34,281 nt of DNA from Crocinitomicaceae bacterium. GTDB taxonomy: Bacteria > Bacteroidota > Bacteroidia > Flavobacteriales_D > Crocinitomicaceae. Positions 16,216-25,019 of the stretch are shown piece by piece. The notes below the pieces were generated by a model, which was given only the letters and a program-made list of their open reading frames with translations, was not told where the DNA came from and ran no database searches. A program made the position numbers and the translations under genes. The DNA is taken from NCBI GenBank assembly GCA_022447665.1, contig JAKVAQ010000043.1, positions 1 to 34,281 on the forward strand, written 5' to 3'. The stretch's first letter is position 1; every line of letters begins with the position of its first letter.

Positions 16216-17462
16216 GTAACTGGCGCTTCATCATCGATTAAGGTCATTACTGTAATTTCAGGCCAAATTCCTATTCTACCAGGATAACCGATAAAACCAA
16301 AGCCTCTATTGACATATAGGTATTGATCTTCTTCTTGATAGAGACCTGCCCATTTAGAATAGCGCAATGAAACAGGACTCCATTTAAACCCGTGCGTTTC
16401 AATTCCCATTTGAGCACCATGAGTATGTCCACTAAAAGTGATATTGATGTCTGGGTATTGACCCTTTACTTGCTCATCCCAATGAGTAGGATCATGTGAT
16501 AATAAAAGCTTCACTGGAGCGTCACAACCGTACATGGCTTTCTTTATATCACCTTCTTGATGAAAACCTGTACCCCAGTTTTGTACTCCAACAACGGCAA
16601 TTTTATCATCTCCTTTTCTCAGGTATATATGCTCGTCCATTAGAAGTCGCCACCCCAATTCAAAATGAAGGTGTTTTACCTTCTCAAAGTTTTCTGATTT
16701 AGCGATATCATCATCCCAGGCACCATAATCTCCATAATCATGATTCCCTAAAACAGAATAAACACCTAATGGAGCTTGTAAACGACTAAAGATATCAATG
16801 TAAGGCTTCATTTCATCCGCCGAATCATTGACTAAATCACCAGTAAAGAAAATAACATCAGGCTTTTGACTTAAGATTAAATCGATCCCTTTATTCACCG
16901 CTTCTTTATCGTAGAAACTTCCAGAATGAATATCAGATATTTGAACGATTTTAAGTTTGTGAAAGCGTTCGGGAAGGTTCTTAATTTTAACCTTATGCGC
17001 ATGCACCTTATAGCTGTATGGACCATAAATCATTCCCATTGGATAGGAGATTGTTGGAATCAATGAAGCAAATAAGCCAGATTTTAGTAAGAATTCTGAT
17101 CGCGAAATCTTAAAATCAGGTAGCACTTCGTGTTCAGCGCGTTTTTTAAAAATTCTTCTTAACAGCACAATTAACCTACGAACATCATCAATTAATAAGA
17201 AAATAGCGAAGTTGAGCTTGATGAACATGTTAATCATGATCGGTGCGAATAGAAAATTTCGCTGCCACTTCTCAAATGATTCTCCGAAGATAAATAAGGC
17301 AATTATACTTCCAAATGAAGCTAATAACGACAGCCAAAAGAAAGTTTTAGTAATGATTCTCAAAGCATTGCTAGACTCTTTCCATTTAGCTTTTAGGCCA
17401 CGGTAGCAGTAAAACTCCAAAAGTCCAATAATTAGGACTACTATGGTTAAAAATAAAATCAC
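16206..17462 (-). CDS. Membrane-anchored metallophosphoesterase (YkuE/YaeI-like)
   Basis: Calcineurin-like phosphoesterases use two metal ions to cleave phosphoester bonds; membrane-bound ones of this type often act on lipids. The 418-residue protein has N-terminal membrane helices at about 2-19, 38-60 and 70-92, and a further hydrophobic stretch near 128-147. The catalytic domain follows with all metal-binding motifs: DIHSG (D177, H179), GDLVND (D209, N212), GNHD (239-242), a histidine in LSHDPT (H323) and GHTHG (345-349). The GTG start overlaps the GT9 gene stop (GTGA), so the two are coupled. Association with a GT9 transferase hints at lipid or LPS metabolism, but the substrate is unknown. 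Confidence 0.88.
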   Translation of the reverse strand: MILFLTIVVLIIGLLEFYCYRGLKAKWKESSNALRIITKTFFWLSLLASFGSIIALFIFGESFEKWQRNFLFAPIMINMFIKLNFAIFLLIDDVRRLIVLLRRIFKKRAEHEVLPDFKISRSEFLLKSGLFASLIPTISYPMGMIYGPYSYKVHAHKVKIKNLPERFHKLKIVQISDIHSGSFYDKEAVNKGIDLILSQKPDVIFFTGDLVNDSADEMKPYIDIFSRLQAPLGVYSVLGNHDYGDYGAWDDDIAKSENFEKVKHLHFELGWRLLMDEHIYLRKGDDKIAVVGVQNWGTGFHQEGDIKKAMYGCDAPVKLLLSHDPTHWDEQVKGQYPDINITFSGHTHGAQMGIETHGFKWSPVSLRYSKWAGLYQEEDQYLYVNRGFGFIGYPGRIGIWPEITVMTLIDDEAPVTYG

Positions 17463-18436
17463 TCGTTCAAATATCTCATTAGGTCTTTGGCTATTCTATC
17501 TGCATCTTGTTTATTCATACAATTGAAATGCTTTTTAGGGCATTCATTGTATCCAATTTTAGAACAAGGTCTACAACTTAGCTCAAGTTCATGAAGCGTG
17601 TAAAGATCTTTATTTTCAGGTATATATGGATACATTCCTAAATTAGAAGTTGTATTCCCCCATACTGTAACCAACGGTATTTTAAATGCCGAACCTATAT
17701 GCATGAGTCCTGTGTCCGATGTTAATGCCGCTGAAGCCTTAGAAATAACAAAAGCCGATTTACGCAAAGAAAGCTTACCGCAGTAGGATTTTACATGACT
17801 AAATCTTTCTTCAAGTCTTTGCCCTATTTCTTTATCTTCATCTCCACCTAAAACAAGAATTTGAGTTGAAATGTTTGAAAGTACTTTAGAGATCAAATCG
17901 AAAGGCATTCTCTTTGTAGCAAATTTGGCACCTGCCGCAATAACCATAAACTTCTCTGGTAAACCTTCAACAGTATCTGTATGGGCCAATTCCAGTTGTA
18001 ATCCCTTTTGATCATTCTTAACACCAAATGCATTTACTGCTTCAAAATAACGGTCTACAATATGCACGTCTGGCATGCGGTTTACCTTAAACCTTGTGAG
18101 CATAAATTTTTGGAAATTTAGCTTAGAAAAGGTGGAAGATTTGACCCCTAATTTTCCAATGAGTCTTTTGGTCCTCAAATTCTTATGCAGATCTACTATA
18201 TGGTCATACTTCTCTCTTTTTAACTCACCAATTACCTCGTCGATATCTTTTTCAATGGAATAAATTTTATCGATGTTAGGATTTCCTTGAAGCAAGGATA
18301 CATACGTTTTCTTCGTGAGGTAATGAATCTCCACATTATCCAATTGATTTTTCAAACACCTAGGAATCGGTGTAGTGAGCACTATATCTCCTATAGAGCT
18401 AAATCGAACAACTAAAATTTTAGACACTTTCTGCAT
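17459..18436 (-). CDS. Glycosyltransferase family 9 (heptosyltransferase-like)
   Basis: GT9 enzymes transfer heptose or another sugar to the LPS core on the cytoplasmic face of the inner membrane. The 325-residue protein starts with ILVVRFSSIGDIVLTTP, the usual N-terminal motif of ADP-heptose:LPS heptosyltransferases. It contains DHIVDLHKNLRTK and carries the nucleotide-sugar motif SDTGLMHIGSAF in its C-terminal half. A cysteine-rich tail (SCRPCSKIGYNECPKKHFNCM) is seen in many family members. The gene lies 31 bases after dtd and overlaps the phosphoesterase gene by four bases. The acceptor is not determinable from sequence. Confidence 0.88.
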   Translation of the reverse strand: MQKVSKILVVRFSSIGDIVLTTPIPRCLKNQLDNVEIHYLTKKTYVSLLQGNPNIDKIYSIEKDIDEVIGELKREKYDHIVDLHKNLRTKRLIGKLGVKSSTFSKLNFQKFMLTRFKVNRMPDVHIVDRYFEAVNAFGVKNDQKGLQLELAHTDTVEGLPEKFMVIAAGAKFATKRMPFDLISKVLSNISTQILVLGGDEDKEIGQRLEERFSHVKSYCGKLSLRKSAFVISKASAALTSDTGLMHIGSAFKIPLVTVWGNTTSNLGMYPYIPENKDLYTLHELELSCRPCSKIGYNECPKKHFNCMNKQDADRIAKDLMRYLNE

Positions 18437-18467
18437 TAAGCTTAACTAGATTACTATACGCAGATTT

Positions 18468-18920
18468 TTAATCTTTGTTTTTAGTATCTATCAGTATTGT
18501 TAGTGGGCCATCATTTACAAGTGATACCTGCATGTTAGCGCCAAATTCGCCGGATTGAACTTCTGTAGAAATAAGTTCACCTAAAGATGCTTTAAAATGT
18601 TCGTAGAGAGGGATGGCCTGCTCGGGTCTAGCAGCTCTTATATAAGAAGGACGATTACCTTTTTTTGTTTTTGCATGAAGGGTAAATTGACTTACCACAA
18701 TCACTTCTCCATTCACCTCTTGTAGGCTTAAGTTTGGTAGCCCATCATGGTCATTAAAAATTCTAAGTTGCGCTATTTTCTTACTGAGCCAGGTTGAATC
18801 CTCCTCTCCATCATCATTTCCTATTCCTAAAAGGATAAGTAAACCTTGATTAATTTCCGCTACTGAATTCCCGTCTATTCCAACAGAGGCTTTACTCACT
18901 CGCTGTATTACTGCCTTCAT
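18468..18920 (-). CDS. dtd: D-aminoacyl-tRNA deacylase
   Basis: This cytoplasmic proofreading enzyme removes D-amino acids (and glycine from tRNA-Ala) wrongly attached to tRNA. The 150-residue length is normal for the family. The two active-site motifs are intact: SQFTLHA (from residue 77) and NDGPLT (from 136), the latter carrying the Gly-Pro pair that makes the enzyme chirally selective. The typical start MKAVIQRVSKASV is present. Its ATG lies inside the end of the LETM1-related gene (29-base overlap in another frame), which suggests coupled translation. Confidence 0.95.
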   Translation of the reverse strand: MKAVIQRVSKASVGIDGNSVAEINQGLLILLGIGNDDGEEDSTWLSKKIAQLRIFNDHDGLPNLSLQEVNGEVIVVSQFTLHAKTKKGNRPSYIRAARPEQAIPLYEHFKASLGELISTEVQSGEFGANMQVSLVNDGPLTILIDTKNKD

Positions 18921-20196
18921 CTATTTCGTCTTTCTCTTCTTCCTGAATTTGATTTGATCGGAATGCTGTTGGGATCATATCTGGAATAACCTTAAGCACA
19001 ATAGGTAATATCAAGGACCCACCCGGAAGTAGAAACAAGGTAAGTGATGGTACCGTTCTGGCAATATCCCTGAATTGAGTCTTTACCTTTTCTTTCTCTT
19101 CTTTGGATAAATCCTCAGATCGGGATTTATTAATTAACATGACGAGATCCTTACTTTCTCGGAGTTCAGCCGCTATCTTATCCTTATTTCTTCCGATAAT
19201 CTTTTTCCAGCGCTCGGTAGCACCATTTACCAGAAGCTCCATATCATTATTCCCCTTAAAAAATGGAATGGCATTATGGTTCTGCGAAATAAATGCTTGA
19301 ATCGCAATGAAAGATTTGTCTTTTTCCTCTTCGTCAACTTCTAATTTAGCAGTAATAGCGTCTAAAAACTCTTGTTCAGTTTCTGTAACAATTAAATCCG
19401 ACCAAACCGTCAATACTGCCACTTCAACGAAGTAACGATTTAAGATCCATGTTCTATTATATCTAAAGAAAAGGTCCTCTATTGTTTTTCCGCCTTTCCA
19501 AAAACTCTCTGCTATTTCCTCATGTTTACCTCCAAGATCAGCCGAAGCCATAAACACATCGAAAATGGCCTGCTCTTCGTCTTGTAATTCCCCATCAGCG
19601 TGCGCCGCAAGTGCAACCACTTTAATCACGTCTAGCATTATATCCAGGCGCTTGCGTGAAACGAGTTCTGCCTCCATACCTTTACTAAACTCATTGAAGA
19701 GGATTATATCGGTATAAATAAGACTGTTATAGAGGTAGCTGGTCCAAAGCTTATGCGAGAAGCTTGTTTTTATGTCAACTCTTCTGTTTATAATAGATTC
19801 GATTTTTTGAAAAACATTCAAGTCTTTAAAATCGAACCAACCTTTTTTTGCTTGTTCTATTTCAGCAGTTTCATAAAAGCGTACAAATCGCTCTAGTATA
19901 TCTTCTAAATTATCGAAATCTATTTTACCCTGATTAAGGTACTCTACAACCAATAATCCTTCGATGAGAAGAATCTTAAACTTGTCTTCATTAGACAAAT
20001 CTTCAATTTCTTCGGTTAAGAAAAGTAGCTTAGTTGGGTAACCATAAATAATACCTGTAGGCTGAAGATTGGCATAAATTAACTCCTCCTGAGAAAGGTA
20101 AGCCCCCTTGTAAAGTCGAATACAACTTTCACATCCTTTAATCATTGATAGGTATTTTCTTACCCATCCTTTTTTACTTGGTGCTAAGCCAGCCAT
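18892..20196 (-). CDS. LETM1-related protein with TerB-like middle region
   Basis: The 434-residue protein ends with a motif like the mitochondrial inner-membrane protein LETM1. It reads IARTVPSLTLFLLPGGSLI then LPIVLKVIPDMIPTAF (about 378-413), a hydrophobic stretch with conserved prolines. It corresponds to what Bacteroidota annotations call LETM1-related biofilm-associated protein. A helical segment around 190-225 (VIKVVALAAHADGELQDEEQ) looks like a TerB-type domain. Near the start is a CESC pair, a possible metal or redox site. The acidic tail EEEKDEIDEGS precedes the stop. The biochemical role in bacteria is not established. It lies 21 bases after the toxin-23-like gene and overlaps dtd by 29 bases. 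Confidence 0.75.
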   Translation of the reverse strand: MAGLAPSKKGWVRKYLSMIKGCESCIRLYKGAYLSQEELIYANLQPTGIIYGYPTKLLFLTEEIEDLSNEDKFKILLIEGLLVVEYLNQGKIDFDNLEDILERFVRFYETAEIEQAKKGWFDFKDLNVFQKIESIINRRVDIKTSFSHKLWTSYLYNSLIYTDIILFNEFSKGMEAELVSRKRLDIMLDVIKVVALAAHADGELQDEEQAIFDVFMASADLGGKHEEIAESFWKGGKTIEDLFFRYNRTWILNRYFVEVAVLTVWSDLIVTETEQEFLDAITAKLEVDEEEKDKSFIAIQAFISQNHNAIPFFKGNNDMELLVNGATERWKKIIGRNKDKIAAELRESKDLVMLINKSRSEDLSKEEKEKVKTQFRDIARTVPSLTLFLLPGGSLILPIVLKVIPDMIPTAFRSNQIQEEEKDEIDEGSNTASE

Positions 20197-20217
20197 AAAA
20201 CAAAAATAAAGGAATTA

Positions 20218-21138
20218 TCAATAAAAGGGCATTTCATTGAGACCCAGCTCAAAATAGAGCCTCGCTGGTTTAACTTTTTGTCCTTCTTTATACAAATATT
20301 GTTCTCCGTTTTCCATGAGCATTGGAATCTGATATACTTCTCGTTTCATCATAAAATCAGGGGCAAATGGAGCATTGTGAATAAGCTTATTTTGCATCGC
20401 ATTCCTTATATGTTCGCTATCAATTCCCAATCGGATTTGAGGTATTTGTTGTAAGGGTCCCAAATAACGTATAGATCCGTAAAGTAAACCAACTGTCGTA
20501 TTGCCATATTTGGCCTTTTCGTTAAGTCGATATCCCCATCTGGATTCATAATCAGGATCATCATTTACAACATCGCACCCCACATAATCTCCGGTCCAAA
20601 ACAAGGTTACTAGTCCAAATTTCAGAGAGTCGTATTGATACTCCACGTAGAAAGTTCCCGTTCTATACCTATCTCTCCATCCTTTGCCACCTGCAAAGAG
20701 ATCATTCTCGGTTACAAATTTAAAGTCCCATAAGTCCACCGTAAACATACCCGTAGCCTGGGAGGTTTCGTTCTTATCCCAGTAATATAAGTAGGAATAG
20801 CCAATGGCACATGAATGGTCGGTATTTTGCTCCATTAACCCAATGAAACCATTTCGATCTGAAAGTTCATTAGCAAATCCAAATTGAACACCAATACCTG
20901 TTTGAATTTCTGGAGTTTTCTTTTTGAGGGCGAATGATTGGAAATTGTACAAAAGATTAAGTGATGCATTAACTTGAGCAAAATCGTAACCATAGAATCC
21001 TGCTCCCATAATACCTACGCGATTGGTATGTGTCCCAAAACTAAAATTAAGCCCTGCTTGCCAGCCGAAGTTACTAACCTGACCAATGGCAGTGCTACCA
21101 AGAAGAAAAAAAACTATGATTAATTTTTTAGGAGTCAT
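20218..21138 (-). CDS. Secreted protein resembling polymorphic toxin type 23 / beta-barrel-like
   Basis: The 306-residue product has a signal peptide (ending near residue 19, STAIGQ). The first part is beta-rich and aromatic (GWQAGLNFSFG, GYDFAQVNASLNLLYNF). The second half has FKFVTENDLFAGGKGWRDRY (139-158), a WTGD turn and RLGIDSEHIRNAMQNKLIHN (236-255). This pattern agrees with what I recall of the family annotated as polymorphic toxin type 23 in Bacteroidota. The toxin label may be misleading, since there is no Rhs/YD repeat, no T9SS tail and no adjacent immunity-like gene. A plain outer-membrane protein is equally possible. It is the gene after the SCO-like gene, 50 bases on, and may be read from the oxidase operon. 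Confidence 0.5.
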   Translation of the reverse strand: MTPKKLIIVFFLLGSTAIGQVSNFGWQAGLNFSFGTHTNRVGIMGAGFYGYDFAQVNASLNLLYNFQSFALKKKTPEIQTGIGVQFGFANELSDRNGFIGLMEQNTDHSCAIGYSYLYYWDKNETSQATGMFTVDLWDFKFVTENDLFAGGKGWRDRYRTGTFYVEYQYDSLKFGLVTLFWTGDYVGCDVVNDDPDYESRWGYRLNEKAKYGNTTVGLLYGSIRYLGPLQQIPQIRLGIDSEHIRNAMQNKLIHNAPFAPDFMMKREVYQIPMLMENGEQYLYKEGQKVKPARLYFELGLNEMPFY

Positions 21139-21188
21139 GGTATGTATGATAAACTAAGTTAGACAAAATTGATGCCTAAATCATTTAT

Positions 21189-21911
21189 CTAATACTCAAT
21201 TCCATGAGCTTTATCGAACTCTATTTTCTTAAGAAGTTTCAGGAAATCAAAAAAGTTTCTGATATCTCCATCGCGCTTTGCTCCCGAAATACCTCGTATG
21301 TAACCGTCCTTATCTATGAGTACTAAACAATTGGTGAAATCATATTTCCCTATTTCTCCCAGGCTAGGCTGAGAAGGAATAGTGAGAAAGTTTTGTCCTT
21401 TATGACTCCAATTGTAAAAGGGTTTGGGATCACCTTGAACCAACCACCAAAAATGCGGATCATATTGACTCATTTCGTCCATAAGAACTTCTGATGGAGG
21501 ATCATAGATTGGTTGACCATTCTCATCTGTAAGAATAGACATGACTCTTACATTCTCATAACTATCCCTTGTTTTAAGAATCTTTTCGAAAAGGAGTTCG
21601 TTAAACATGTAGATGCCAAGAGCGCATTGATCTAAGTCAGGACAAGGATTCTGAATTGTTGTTAAAATAATGAACTTATCTTGAATAGAATCGCGTGTAA
21701 TTTTTACACCATCAAATCTAGTAAGTTCAAATTCAGGAATTTGATAAGCTGTGCTATCCTCCACATTCCCCTCTTCATCATAAATGTACTCGTATCCTAA
21801 ATAGGGAGGCTCAATAAACTTATTGCGCACAGTTGTGGCAATGAAATAGATGATTAAACCTGGACCTAAGAATATTAGGAGTACAACGAGTACTCGCTTA
21901 AACCCTGGCAT
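21189..21911 (-). CDS. SCO-like thioredoxin-fold protein with altered copper site
   Basis: SCO proteins deliver copper to the CuA site of cytochrome oxidase subunit II. The 240-residue protein has an N-terminal membrane anchor (about 6-26). A thioredoxin-like domain follows, with FDGVKITRDSIQDKFIILTT before the cysteine region and LVLIDKDGYIRG (196-207) near the end. Position next to the oxidase genes supports the call. However, the normal CxxxC is replaced by CPDLDQC (C90, C96), two residues longer. The histidine expected just before the DxxG strand is missing; the local sequence is YDFTNCLVLID. It could bind copper differently, act as a thiol-disulfide protein, or have lost its metal function. 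It is 14 bases after cox4. Confidence 0.7.
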   Translation of the reverse strand: MPGFKRVLVVLLIFLGPGLIIYFIATTVRNKFIEPPYLGYEYIYDEEGNVEDSTAYQIPEFELTRFDGVKITRDSIQDKFIILTTIQNPCPDLDQCALGIYMFNELLFEKILKTRDSYENVRVMSILTDENGQPIYDPPSEVLMDEMSQYDPHFWWLVQGDPKPFYNWSHKGQNFLTIPSQPSLGEIGKYDFTNCLVLIDKDGYIRGISGAKRDGDIRNFFDFLKLLKKIEFDKAHGIEY

Positions 21912-21925
21912 ATAGTTTTGTGTGT

Positions 21926-22300
21926 TTAATGAAGGTTAGTCCACGCCTCGTTAACGTGAGTAGCCTCCATGATACAGATAAAAATTAGATACAGTATAAA
22001 AAGAATATACGGTACTAAAATCATGCTCTTTAATGCTTTCTTTTCATCGCCTAAGTGCATAAACACCATAACGATGTACCCAGCTTTGATTATAGTTAGG
22101 ATAATATATCCGTACTTAATCGCAATCCAAGCACCCTCAGAAACCGAAGCCTTAGGAAAGAAAATACCTGTAGCTACTTCAACGATTGTGATTACTGAAA
22201 GCAAGAAGGTTACAAACCAAATCTTCTTACGTATTTTAACGCCTTCTTCTTCTGAATGGTGACCGTCTAATGAATATTCGTATACGTCGTCTCTTATCAT
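21926..22300 (-). CDS. Cytochrome c oxidase subunit IV (caa3-type)
   Basis: A small 124-residue subunit of the heme-copper oxidase in the inner membrane. It has three hydrophobic helices (about 27-48, 57-80 and 90-114), with the AGYIVMVFMHLGDEKK sequence that is typical of this subunit family, and a short cytoplasmic N-terminal part (RDDVYEYSLDGHHSEEEG). It lies between the subunit III gene (29 bases upstream) and the SCO-like gene (14 bases downstream). Confidence 0.88.
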   Translation of the reverse strand: MIRDDVYEYSLDGHHSEEEGVKIRKKIWFVTFLLSVITIVEVATGIFFPKASVSEGAWIAIKYGYIILTIIKAGYIVMVFMHLGDEKKALKSMILVPYILFILYLIFICIMEATHVNEAWTNLH

Positions 22301-22329
22301 TGTTCTGAGATTAAATCTTTAAATTATAA

Positions 22330-23043
22330 TTACACTAGGTAGAAGAAAGTAAATACAAATACCCAAACCAAGTCTACAAAGTGCCAATAAAGTCCAACTT
22401 TCTCGACCATTTCGTAGTGACCACGCTTATGGTACACTCCTCTGATCACGTTTCTTAAAACAAGTCCGTTGAACACCACTCCTGTGAATACGTGGAATCC
22501 ATGGAAACCAGTAATAAAGAAGAAGAAATCGGCATACAGTACCGGACCGTAGGAATTGTAGGCGAGCGTTGAATTGTCTGCCCAAGTTGTTAAATCTCCA
22601 TCAGGACCAGCAATAAAAGTGCTCCACTCCCAAACCTGAGAGCCTAAGAAAATTAAACCACCAACTACGGTCCAAAGTAACCATTTGATTACTCCCTTTT
22701 TATCCATTCTATGTCCTGCTTCAACCGCTAACACCATTGTTACCGACGATACAATTAGAATGAATGTCATAAAAGCCACGTAGATTAGTGGTGCAGGGGC
22801 ATGCGTGAAAGGAATGTGCGTAAACACTTCTTCCCCCATTGGCCACGCTCCAGCAGTATCTACCGGATTGGCAAATTTCGCAAAACCTAATGCCGTTAAT
22901 AATCCACCAAATGTTAGTCCATCCGATACAAGGAAGAACCACATCATCATTTTACCGTAACTTACTTGAAGAGGTGAGGTCTTTCCACCCCACAAAACTG
23001 ACTTATCAATTTCTTTGGAAGCTGCTCCAGCCATAGTGCTCAA
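22330..23043 (-). CDS. Cytochrome c oxidase subunit III
   Basis: A core membrane subunit of the terminal oxidase. The 237-residue open frame starts at TTG 23043, but the ATG at 23034 (MAGAASKEIDK) is a better start. Five to six membrane helices are visible. The C-terminal half carries ADFFFFITGFHGFHVFTGVV and YWHFVDLVWVFVFTFFYLV, the two best-known subunit III motifs with conserved histidines. It lies 15 bases after the second subunit III-like gene, within the ctaB-cox3-cox3-cox4-SCO order usual for Bacteroidota. Confidence 0.93.
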   Translation of the reverse strand: MSTMAGAASKEIDKSVLWGGKTSPLQVSYGKMMMWFFLVSDGLTFGGLLTALGFAKFANPVDTAGAWPMGEEVFTHIPFTHAPAPLIYVAFMTFILIVSSVTMVLAVEAGHRMDKKGVIKWLLWTVVGGLIFLGSQVWEWSTFIAGPDGDLTTWADNSTLAYNSYGPVLYADFFFFITGFHGFHVFTGVVFNGLVLRNVIRGVYHKRGHYEMVEKVGLYWHFVDLVWVFVFTFFYLV

Positions 23044-23058
23044 ATTATGTTTACAAAA

Positions 23059-24123
23059 TTAATGAATTATTATTAAGAATAAATATAAATAAAGCCATAA
23101 AATGCCCAAAAAATGCCAGTAGCGAGCAGCTACGAGAACTCCTAAATTTTCTTCCGCCGAGTACTTTTCACGGAACCCTTTGATTAACAGAACTAAAAGA
23201 GCGATCATTCCGCCAATCCAATGCAAGAAGTGTACAGCAGAGAAAGCATAGATATAAGAACTTGCTGTATTTTCAGCACCATAAAGTTTGTTCATAATCG
23301 GCGCTGAAAGTAGCTGCCCATTGTACATAAACTCTCTGTTTTCATACTCAAGACGCTCGCCTTGATAGTTCACCCAAAAATCCTCTCCATATATTCCTTT
23401 CATTGAGAAATCACCCCTACCATTCATTCTGTCAAAAGCAAATCTTTTCAAATGTTCACGTTGAAGAATTGTTAAAGCTTGACCTCCAATTAAGAACTGA
23501 TTATTCACCAAAGTCACAACCTGATCTTCATTGTAAAGCATGAATTCAGCTCCATAATTTGGAAGATTCATACCTTGACTATTCGAACGTAAACTTTTAT
23601 AGATTTCAGCAGAAAAATCGGTCATTGATTGGTAAAGTTCAGAAGACATTTCTTCCCCCTTGTAGATATACTTTCTACCATCAAAATTAATTTCTTTACC
23701 TTGAAATGTTAAGCTATAATGCTCTCCATAACGACCATCCAGATTAACAATTGGGTTACCTCCACCTAGCGCATATCCCTTATCAATCATCTGTCCCCAA
23801 CCTTTAAACTGAAAAATGCCAAAAACTGCTCCGAATATGAATGTCACGAGCATCGCGATTTTAAACATTTTCTTATCTCCATTCTTAATAGCTCGTTGCC
23901 CCCAAAATAGAGAAGCACTGCTTGAGAGAATTATTACAGTGGAAACTGCAAAGGCTTGTGGCATACTTAAAGAAACCCAAAACAACTCACCTTTTGAAAC
24001 GATATAACCACTGGTTAAACCTCCAAATAACATGATAATTGAAAAGATACCTAACCAGAGTAAACTTAATTTTGTTTTTCTTCGAATTTCCGGAGTGTAT
24101 TGGTCATCGATTATATTACTCAT
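23059..24123 (-). CDS. Subunit III-like oxidase protein with a three-repeat insertion
   Basis: The 354-residue protein has three N-terminal helices (about 20-42, 55-77 and 88-106). Two C-terminal helices have subunit III motifs (SAVHFLHWIGGMIAL and ARYWHFLGILWLYLYLF), so the helix count is five. Between helices 3 and 4 is an insertion of about 170 residues. It contains three similar 36-residue units, starting at Y132 (YGEHYSLTFQGKEINFDGRK), Y190 (YGAEFMLYNEDQVVTLVNNQ) and Y245 (YGEDFWVNYQGERLEYENRE). Each continues with an aromatic/hydrophobic strand and a GxxxS-like turn. A second, enlarged subunit III is common in Bacteroidota oxidase clusters; the role of the insert is unknown. The ATG overlaps the ctaB stop (ATGA). 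Confidence 0.88.
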   Translation of the reverse strand: MSNIIDDQYTPEIRRKTKLSLLWLGIFSIIMLFGGLTSGYIVSKGELFWVSLSMPQAFAVSTVIILSSSASLFWGQRAIKNGDKKMFKIAMLVTFIFGAVFGIFQFKGWGQMIDKGYALGGGNPIVNLDGRYGEHYSLTFQGKEINFDGRKYIYKGEEMSSELYQSMTDFSAEIYKSLRSNSQGMNLPNYGAEFMLYNEDQVVTLVNNQFLIGGQALTILQREHLKRFAFDRMNGRGDFSMKGIYGEDFWVNYQGERLEYENREFMYNGQLLSAPIMNKLYGAENTASSYIYAFSAVHFLHWIGGMIALLVLLIKGFREKYSAEENLGVLVAARYWHFLGILWLYLYLFLIIIH

Positions 24124-25007
24124 ACTTTATCAAAAACGTATAAAAATTGAATTATCGGTAGGTAAATGAACGAGGCAAACATTAATGATCTTGCTGCTTT
24201 ATCGCTCAGGGTTGTATGTAGTTTTAATGCTTTATAATAAAACCAGCACCCAGCAATTGCTCCTACAATCAACGAGGTTGTTCCTGTAAAACCGAAGAAC
24301 CAAGGAAGGAACCCGCAGAGTACTGTTATTATAGTATATAACAATATTAGAAAAGAAGTGTTTTTAGATTTTTCAGACTTTAATGGTAGCAAACGGAATC
24401 CTGCTTTTTTATAATCATCGTTAGCGAACCAAGCAATAGCCCAGAAGTGCGGAAACTGCCACATAAACTGGAATAAAAACAAGATACCTACAGCTAAGTT
24501 AAAGTCACCTGTAACCGCAACCACACCTAACAAAGGAGGTATTGCTCCTGGAAAAGCACCAATAAAAACTGCCCATGGCGATATCTTTTTCATTGGCGTA
24601 TAAACAAATACATAAGATAGTAAAGCGCTTACTCCAAGTATTCCTGCTAAATCATTTAAAGTAAAAAGCAAATGAGCCCCTCCAATTCCTAGAAGTGAAG
24701 CAAAAATTCCAGCTTCTATTACCCCCATTCTTCCTGCAGGTAATGGTCTGCTTTTGGTTCTTTTCATGAGTTTATCTGACTCACGCTCCCAAATCTGATT
24801 AAAAGCATTTGAGGAACCAGTAATCAGGAACCCACCTAGACAAAGTACAAGTAAATCAGCGTTAAAAAGTCCACCACCAAAGAAATATCCAGCCACCGCC
24901 GATATTACGACTAAGACTGAGAGCCTTAATTTCATTAACATCATGAAATCTTTTACTCTATACAATACTCCTGTTTTCGCTATAGCTGTTTCTTCCGCCA
25001 CACTCAC
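24120..25007 (-). CDS. ctaB: Heme o synthase (protoheme IX farnesyltransferase)
   Basis: This UbiA-family inner-membrane enzyme farnesylates heme b to heme o, a precursor of the heme a used by the oxidase. About eight to nine membrane helices are visible. The prenyl-diphosphate/metal motif NQIWERESD is followed by KSRPLPAGRM. A second conserved loop, FIGAFPGAIPPLLG, and WQFPHFWAIAWF are also typical. An open frame extends to TTG 25022, but a perfect -7 box (TAAATTTG) includes that codon. I therefore take GTG 25007 (or GTG 25001) as the start, giving about 295 residues. It is the first gene of the oxidase cluster and overlaps the next gene by four bases. Confidence 0.93.
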   Translation of the reverse strand: MSVAEETAIAKTGVLYRVKDFMMLMKLRLSVLVVISAVAGYFFGGGLFNADLLVLCLGGFLITGSSNAFNQIWERESDKLMKRTKSRPLPAGRMGVIEAGIFASLLGIGGAHLLFTLNDLAGILGVSALLSYVFVYTPMKKISPWAVFIGAFPGAIPPLLGVVAVTGDFNLAVGILFLFQFMWQFPHFWAIAWFANDDYKKAGFRLLPLKSEKSKNTSFLILLYTIITVLCGFLPWFFGFTGTTSLIVGAIAGCWFYYKALKLHTTLSDKAARSLMFASFIYLPIIQFLYVFDKV

Positions 25008-25019
25008 GATTTGTAGGTG

